This document shows positions 57,905-64,000 of a DNA stretch of 64,000 nt, piece after piece. The stretch is taken from assembly GCA_020746875.1 (NCBI GenBank), contig JAGTJL010000013.1, forward strand, positions 124,001 to 188,000, given 5' to 3'. Source of the DNA: Rhexocercosporidium sp. MPI-PUGE-AT-0058. Taxonomy: Eukaryota; Ascomycota; Leotiomycetes; Helotiales. Each line of letters starts with the position of its first letter. The stretch's first letter is position 1. The notes beneath the pieces are model-generated. The model was not told the origin of the DNA. It saw nothing but the letters and a program-made list of their open reading frames with translations, and did no database searches. A program made the translations under genes and the position numbers.

Positions 57905-60387
57905 GTACATATCGAGTTGAATATCGTCCGAGAAGAAAAAATGGGAGACGCGAGCGTGCTCATTTAAGTGTAGCACCTCCATAGCCTTGCTGTGAGCATT
58001 TATTATTTAAATAAAAAAGGCTAATACAAAGTGTTCTTCTTTTGAGCTGTGCCCACCCCCATGTTTCAGATTCTTTATACCCTCGATCCAAATGTCGATG
58101 ATTGAAATTCTGCCATGCACTACGTAGGGGATATAGTAAGTTATATAGGTTCATGGGAGCGTTGGGGAAGAAGCCCCTGGCCGTGATTCAAGATGCGGAG
58201 AGCCTTCCAGCTCGGTCAATGCGACCCACTTTTCGTCTGATGAAAAACGGAGAAACAAACAAAACATGGTTCAATAGTAAGTAAGGATTGTCACCTTGCT
58301 TAAAAAAAACCTTTGCATTCTTATTTAAAGAAAGGCATTCCGCTAAAGCGGCTGTAAGCCTACCCCTGTTTCAGGCTCTCGAAGTCTTCGTCTAACAATG
58401 CAGAGTAACAAGACCCCTCTTCCACCACGTACCTGAGTATGTTCGTCTCTCAGTATGAGTGCTCAACTATAATGACTTTACAAAACACGGGGCCTGGTTT
58501 AACATCTTTCACCGAGATATATTATCATCCTACGACAAGACTTGCTAGAGTTGACCATTCCCCATGGCCATTAGCCTCCTAACAAAAGTGGTCTTACGCT
58601 AACGACCTACAATGCAGAAATCAGCGAATATCAAATAGAGAGACTGATAAATACCAAAACTCAAAGAAATTTTCCACAATGTACCGAATTTCGGAGGCTT
58701 CACGACATCAAAATTGGCAGAATTGGAAACCTTGACATTCCGGGAGGCGGACACCATTGATCAGAGGTTCGATGAACGCCTCTTCGCCTCTGTTTTACTA
58801 GGAGCAAGTGGACACAGCATTTACTTGCCAGTGACGCGTTATTTCCTTTTGGTTTGGGACGACTAGGATATTGGAATGTAAGCCACTTTCTCAAGTTCAT
58901 TTTCACAGCTAAGCAACGATGCGATCCCACCTAGCGCTTCCGGCTTGTTCAAGCCAAATTGTTTGAGGTTTTCCATGAGACGCAATCCTCAGACCTTGCA
59001 GCACCAATACCAAATGCAGGAAAGGCTCAAAAACTTGACCGAGCACCCTGAATTTAGGTTTTCGAGTGCCTTCTTCGAACATAGGACAGGTAGTCTTAAG
59101 TCAGTAGACCAGAATGGCCGCCTGCGAATAACACTTGCACAAACATCGTAAACAACTCTGAAAATTTGGCTCACGATCGAGTCTCGCGAACCTTTCCTGG
59201 ATATTAGGATCACCGTTACTGAAAGGATGACTATTAGGTTCAAAGTAGAACGTATGTATTCTGTTATACGAATTGGCGAATGGCATGCCAAGCCTCGATG
59301 TTCTCATTCACATGCGCACCGTACTGCTCCACATTCGCCGTTGCGATTAAAATTCGCTCTCCACTTGTATCAAATCCATTTGAAAGTATTATACACTTCA
59401 AGTACTGGGGTGGCGGTCTACGGGGACGAGAGCAATTTTTTACGTGATGGAGTCGCTTTTTAAAGCTGCTTCGAGCTAACCTACCACCCGCATCACGATT
59501 TCAGTAAGGCTTGGTTCGCACAACTCGGGTCGATCCATGTCCACAATACATATCAAAATCGGTTCCATTTTCGCAAAGAGGTTAGACTAGCTGGCTTGCC
59601 TTAACCTCGAGTAACCAGAGCGTTCTCCAAGAGTCCCCCAATTAGTAACTCGAACCTCGGAGAATTTGCAAATAAGTAATCACAAACCAATTGCTCACCA
59701 ATCATTTTTGCTCGCTTAAACAAGGTTGGCCGACTGCTTTGGGAGGACTGGGGTGTGCATGGGGGCGGAGTCCATCGAGCTACTTCCCGAACCGTACGTA
59801 CAGCGCTCTGCCATCGTGAGCCGAATAGAACTTCCCGTAGTTCATGATTTGCAGGGGAAATATTCGAGACATATAACGTACATATTCGGCGAGCCTCTCG
59901 CATTTGAGGGCCAATTCAACAGTATGTACGTGATTGATGAAGCAAATAATCCATGGCTTGGATCAGTCTTCAATTTACTGATCGAGACTCTGGCTTATGC
60001 TAAAATTGAATGCGATACATACCAAAACTGGACTTCTAATCGACCGAAAGTATGTCAAGAGCAGGGAATAGTGGCTGGAAGCAATATTAAGATGGTGAAG
60101 TAGGATGTTTTAACGATGCATGAAGTCGATCTAGGCATGGGAAGTCATTTGCCCCAAAATATGCTGTGTTTAGTAAAACTACTTTCCATCGAATACTCGA
60201 GATAGATCGTGGATATGCGAAGGATTTAGGTAAAATAGTTTATTGAATCTAATAACAAATATGTACCACCAATCCAGACACCGATGCCCCAATCCCAAAC
60301 CAAACTCCACAATCAGCCTATCTAAAGTGCTCAAACAACTCTTCCAGGTACTCCGAACCCAAAACATCTAAAGTGCTCAAAGAATGA
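57905..60387. other. Gene-poor stretch between chromate transporter and bZIP genes
   Basis: About 2.5 kb without a supportable gene. The longest frame is 59726-60103 on the plus strand (125 codons, opening with TTG), with no motif I recognise and no splice partner. No repeat structure or RNA gene stood out. Confidence 0.45.
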
Positions 60388-61083
60388 TTACAAACGTTCC
60401 GTCTTAGTCCTGATAGCTTCTATCCTATCCCCATTCATCTTGAAGTCCTTCCCTAAACAAGTGTTGTACTGCTTGATCTGCTCATCCAGAAAACTCATGT
60501 CTTCGACCAGACCCCCCAATCTCTCCGCTGACACCTTAGCAGTCAAGCTGACGAAGCACTTGAGAAGCTTCTCATGCTTGCTCTGAAGATCAGCCAATGC
60601 TTGCTCGAGTTGTTCTAGGTCGCGGTTCTTTCTCTGCCTGAATGCGCGCTGAGACTCTCGATTTTGTTGCCTCCGGCGCTGAGTAGTGTCAGTCATGTGC
60701 ATTCTGGAACTGTTGTGTGACGTACATTAAGCTTTTGGATGTCTTTGGCGGACTGTGAAGGTGGCGTGTTTGTGGGACCGACAGGCCAATTTGAGGGGAA
60801 GCCATTGTTCAGTGTAGGCATTACGTTGTTGGTTGTTGGAGAGTAATCAGCTGCCGAGTAGCTGGAGGGAGAGGAAGCTGCGCTCATCCAATCGGAATCT
60901 CCGTTCACTTGGTATGGGATGGGTGAAGGATAGTAGTTCTATGATAGTGAGCAGAGCATGAGAATAGGAGCCATTTGAACTTACATCGGCGAACTTGTCT
61001 TCGAGGAGAGTTGTATAGCTATCGTGGATTTGAGATGTTGAGAAGACAAGGTAGTCATCGTATGGGTTGATTGATTGGGTCAT
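60388..61083 (-). CDS. bZIP transcription factor, Yap/AP-1-like basic region
   Basis: Nuclear DNA-binding factor. Exons 61083-60985, 60938-60726 and 60678-60388, all whole codons, give 200 residues. The N-terminus (MTQSINPYDDYLVF) is Tyr/Ser-rich and followed by a Ser/Pro/Asn-rich stretch. The basic region is rebuilt across the second intron as KLNRRRQQNRESQRAFRQRK. Its core N-R-E-S-Q-R-A-F-R is the Yap type, with Glu-Ser where Yap1 has Ala-Ala, which recalls fungal short bZIPs. A leucine-zipper heptad pattern follows (LEQLEQALADLQSKHEKLLKC). The C-terminal 60 residues are helical, without the paired Cys-rich domains that make Yap1 redox-responsive. Neighbours give no clue to its targets. Confidence 0.92.
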
Positions 61084-61597
61084 CTTGCAGGAGGTGATTG
61101 TGTTGTGTATTGTGTGTAGAGTGTCTGATCTTCAAGGAGGAGGAGTTATTTGGAGTTCTTGATCTGAATGAGGAGCGAGGAGTGATGGGGTGGGCGATTC
61201 AACATAAATATATCTTCTCACACGGCCAAGACGGAAGGGTATGGGCTTCCATAAGAGGCAGGAAAAGGAACGCAACGTGGTCGACTGGGATGTGTCGAGG
61301 TGGATGCATATATGGGATAATATCTTACTAGGGTGTATCAAGGATCAGGTATCTGCAAGTTGGCCGTCGAACCACTACGTCCGGTTGAAGCCATGATCTG
61401 ACGCCATACTAGGTTCAACCACACAGTCCACACAGCTGTGCCGTGCATCCCTCAATTCCACGTGGAATGCAGCGGGAACACAGAGCTGCCAAGACCATCT
61501 TGCGTCTTGGCACATCTATGCTTAATCCCTAAGGCTGTGTAGTTGAAGGGATATGACTGGGGAAAAGCGAAGACTACAGTCCCAAATCAAGCAAATG
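61084..61597. other. Promoter region of the bZIP gene
   Basis: Upstream of the bZIP start. No gene supported. Confidence 0.45.
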
Positions 61598-61810
61598 AAT
61601 AAAGCTTCGTTGTTGATTCTCTTTACACTGCTGTTCTCATTCCCGGTTGAGTCCTTTCGTACTGAATCTATGGATCTGCTCTCTTCGGAGCTCGCTATAC
61701 GAGACCTCAACACCGACTCTGACGTATTCTCTGCGGATTCGAAAGACAAGACAGGGGGCACTGACACCGCTACCAGGATGTCAGAGTGGGTTGCGGCCTC
61801 CATGCGCTAG
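61598..61810 (+). CDS. Candidate small secreted protein, 70 residues
   Basis: The ATG at 61598 gives MNKASLLILFTLLFSFPVES, a textbook signal peptide: Lys in the n-region, a hydrophobic core and a small-residue cleavage site. About 50 residues follow, acidic and hydrophilic (ELAIRDLNTDSDVFSAD, then KDKTGGTDTATRMSEW), without Cys. The frame is open 15 codons farther up to another ATG at 61553, which would spoil the signal. No homologue or processing repeat is recognised. The opposite strand is also open at 61803-61522, so chance cannot be excluded. It is divergent from the bZIP gene. Confidence 0.35.
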   Translation, partial: NKASLLILFTLLFSFPVESFRTESMDLLSSELAIRDLNTDSDVFSADSKDKTGGTDTATRMSEWVAASMR

Positions 61811-62562
61811 AAGCCCGCTAGAATTCCGCTAGAAGGCGCATAAGGCTGACTGTGCATATCGCGAGAACGCCTGCATGATACTAACTCCTCATTCGCCTCA
61901 TCGGAGCCACCGGTCGAGCGCCCATAATAGCCATTGACATTTTGACGCATGCTAATCCAGCTCTGGAAGCAAAAGGAAACTGAACCAATGATCTGATGGG
62001 TACGCTTTAAACCCCGCGCTCGAACAACATGCTGTGCAGCGTTGTCTTTGACCGCCATCCAGTCCGCAACAATCGCCGTGGGAAGGATGCGAGGAAGTTT
62101 CCGTTAATGATAAGATGTGTGGGAGACCTTCCACATGCCACCTACATCATCATGCATCCCTCATCCAATTAAGAGGTCATTTCTCACTCTTCCGAGATCG
62201 CACCACATTCACAACTTGGGGCTGGACCACTCATTCCTGGATAATCCTGTGTTGATACAAAATAGCTGCTACCAGGATGGCACAAGAAGGATCACACTGC
62301 ATCGACGAATGAAATAACGTGCCATTGTGCCTCATAGTGTGAATTGTACGTCACACGGTCAGCCAAAATGTTGTGATACCGAAAATATCACTCGCTTACC
62401 GAACTCCCCGAAAGCGATCCGAGAGACGTGACAGTTACCCCGTTCTCCTCTGCCTGCCCAATTTTGTACCCCTCAACAATGCCAGACAAGGTCCGAGTTC
62501 TATTCCTTCCGATGGACAAAGTTCAACAAGTCCCTCGGGATCTCCAAGGTATAACCGCACTT
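61811..62562. other. Intergenic region downstream of the rhodopsin-like gene
   Basis: No gene supported; several short frames on both strands without motifs. Confidence 0.45.
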
Positions 62563-63794
62563 CTAAGACATAAGTGGTCCATCACCACCTCTGTTCGTCG
62601 TGTCTATACTCCGATCAACACTTCGTGAATTGCCCGAACTATCCGACTGCTTCGCTCTCATAGTTGCGACCTCCGTTATTGACACAGCTGGAGTCTCCAG
62701 ATCATCCATCTGCTGAATATGAGGCCCCGTTCGATTGACGTTACCAAAAGATGTACTGTTTCTCCGTTGCATGAGATGCCGGAATGAATACAACTTTGGT
62801 GCATTTGCAACGAACGTTGCCGCAAGAAATTCCCCGGTGGTCCAAGTGATCCGGAAGGTCTCAGATGCCTTGGACTGGACTGTGAACGGAATCCGGACAG
62901 CAGTTATGATGATGATCATAAATCCAATGCTGAACAGAAATCCAAGTTGCAACTTTCTAAACAGAGATTAGAACAGTCGAGAGTTGGAGAGTGCATCGAC
63001 TTACTTGATGATACTCAATCGAACTTTTATGAGAACGGGAACCGGGAGGAATATGAGCATCAAGTCGGTAAACATGTTGCTGACTCCTGTGGGGAAGAAG
63101 TCAATATAAGGTTGACCAGACTGTCGGGTCCGTCACTTACCGACGATGTACAACTGGACTATGGCCTGACTGCAGTTTCCTGTCGTGCTTGATCAGCGGC
63201 AGTCCAATGATCGAATACGTGGATGCCTTACCTGGATCGGGAAGTACTTGCCAGTACAAATGAAAAGGTCGGCATTCCACAAAAGTAGATATGATGCTTG
63301 CCGAAAACGTGACAGCAAACACAATCCCGTACGCCATCATGGTTGGCTTTCCCCATGGCATGTCTCTTACTAAGTGGCGATAAAACATAAGTAATACTGT
63401 CTTCTGTATCCATAATCTGTAATTTGGGAGTCAGCAAATGGAGTTGCCCCAGAGCCGCAGATTACATAGCTCACAAATCCAACATACTGACTTACAGAGT
63501 AATATAGAAGCTCCTCGCAATCAACGTAAATTTGGAGCCAATTTCCCGCTGGTAGATCTCCCGTTGTGTGAAAAGATGAGTTTCCCGGTACTGGTCTTCG
63601 ACATTGTTCGTCTTCCAGATAATAAGAACATGCGTGAACGCAACGCGGATGAAGACGCAAACGATGGCAACTGCTGTCAAAGAATCACCGGCATCCCATT
63701 TCGTCCTACAATACCGTCCCATTACCAGTCGGGCAACCATGATTACAACGGCTAGTGAGCAGCAAGCCCAGATAATTGAGAGAGCGTCCGCCAT
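62563..63794 (-). CDS. Fungal rhodopsin-like seven-helix membrane protein (PTH11-type)
   Basis: Belongs to the large Pezizomycotina family of integral membrane proteins of unknown ligand, some of which act as GPCR-like sensors. Five exons, 63794-63496, 63416-63232, 63179-63141, 63086-63005 and 62956-62563, give 332 residues; exon 3 is 39 nt. ATG at 63794 (MADALSIIWACCSLAVV). Family blocks: VARLVMGRY in TM1, KWDAGDSLTAVAIV, then LLWIQKTVLLMFYRHLV made across intron 1, ECRPFHLYW after TM4, NCSQAIVQLYIVGVSNMFTD spanning two introns, LIFLPVPVLIKVRLS, KLQLGFLFSIGFMIIIITAVRI, then TWTTGEFLAATFVANAPKL. The tail is hydrophilic and Ser-rich. No CFEM domain precedes the helices, and no retinal-binding lysine is implied by the family. 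Confidence 0.9.
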
Positions 63795-64000
63795 TGTCGC
63801 CCATTCTCAGTGTCCGTGTTAGTCACCGAGATATGAGCGCATTGAAGTCTTCTTTGGGCTTCGAATTGACGATTTTGCGGTTGCCTTGTGTTTGAAGAGA
63901 TTTTACGTGAGTGTGCGGATCACTGATGCTGTCGTCGTCGGCGGTCCCTAGATGATTTCGCAGGCGCTAGGTCAGTCATTCCAAGTTATTTCCGTATCAC
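63795..64000. other. Upstream region of the rhodopsin-like gene
   Basis: Promoter side of the last gene; no coding sequence recognised before the window ends. Confidence 0.45.

Noticed and set aside
59726..60103. 125-codon plus-strand frame
   Set aside because: No ATG at its start, no motif and no splice partners; opposite strand is equally open in part.
1..64000. tRNA, rRNA or CRISPR features
   Set aside because: I looked for cloverleaf-type B-box sequences, rRNA blocks and regular spaced repeats and saw none convincing; a covariance-model scan would be the decisive test.

Overview
The window is nuclear DNA of a filamentous ascomycete (Pezizomycotina). The evidence is the short GT-AG introns of about 40 to 120 nt, a PKS-NRPS hybrid synthetase, a HET-domain gene, a fungal rhodopsin-like (PTH11-type) membrane protein, a 2EXR/F-box-like gene, and a transposon copy with strong C-to-T decay of the kind made by repeat-induced point mutation (RIP). 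Genus cannot be named from the sequence alone. Coding regions were rebuilt by joining open frames at splice sites. For the main multi-exon models I checked that exon lengths sum to whole codons.

Layout. 1-8796: 3' three quarters of a PKS-NRPS hybrid (C-MeT, inactive ER, KR, ACP, C, A, T, R); its KS-AT-DH part lies before the window. 10376-12442: HET-domain protein. 13039-16990: a dead coiled-coil-type gene on the minus strand, split by a 3003-bp hAT transposon with matching terminal repeats and an exact 8-bp target duplication. 17519-21062: a small 2EXR-like gene and weakly supported ORFs. 21602-26456: ABCC-type transporter (minus).

29602-52690 is a gene-rich block of mostly housekeeping genes: CAF-1 p60 subunit (Cac2), GH79 glucuronidase, an unrecognised minus-strand gene, GH16 glucanase, a decayed short-chain dehydrogenase, the TLDc protein Rtc5, threonine dehydratase, mitochondrial bL36, an LYRM2-like LYR protein, histone N-alpha-acetyltransferase Nat4, a PLAC8 protein and an NCS1 permease. 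Two of these (bL36m and the LYR protein) are far smaller than their longest open frames suggest and only appear after splicing.

52691-64000 is sparser: a decayed ORF, a CHR-family chromate transporter, a Yap-type bZIP factor, a possible small secreted protein, and a rhodopsin-like membrane protein at the right end.

How the genes relate. Only the synthetase is clearly biosynthetic. Nothing within 12 kb downstream of it looks like a tailoring enzyme, so the window seems to hold one edge of its cluster. Its ER region lacks a nucleotide-binding motif, so a separate enoyl reductase may be encoded upstream. The ABCC transporter is about 13 kb away beyond the transposon and cannot be tied to the cluster. 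No tRNA, rRNA or CRISPR was seen.
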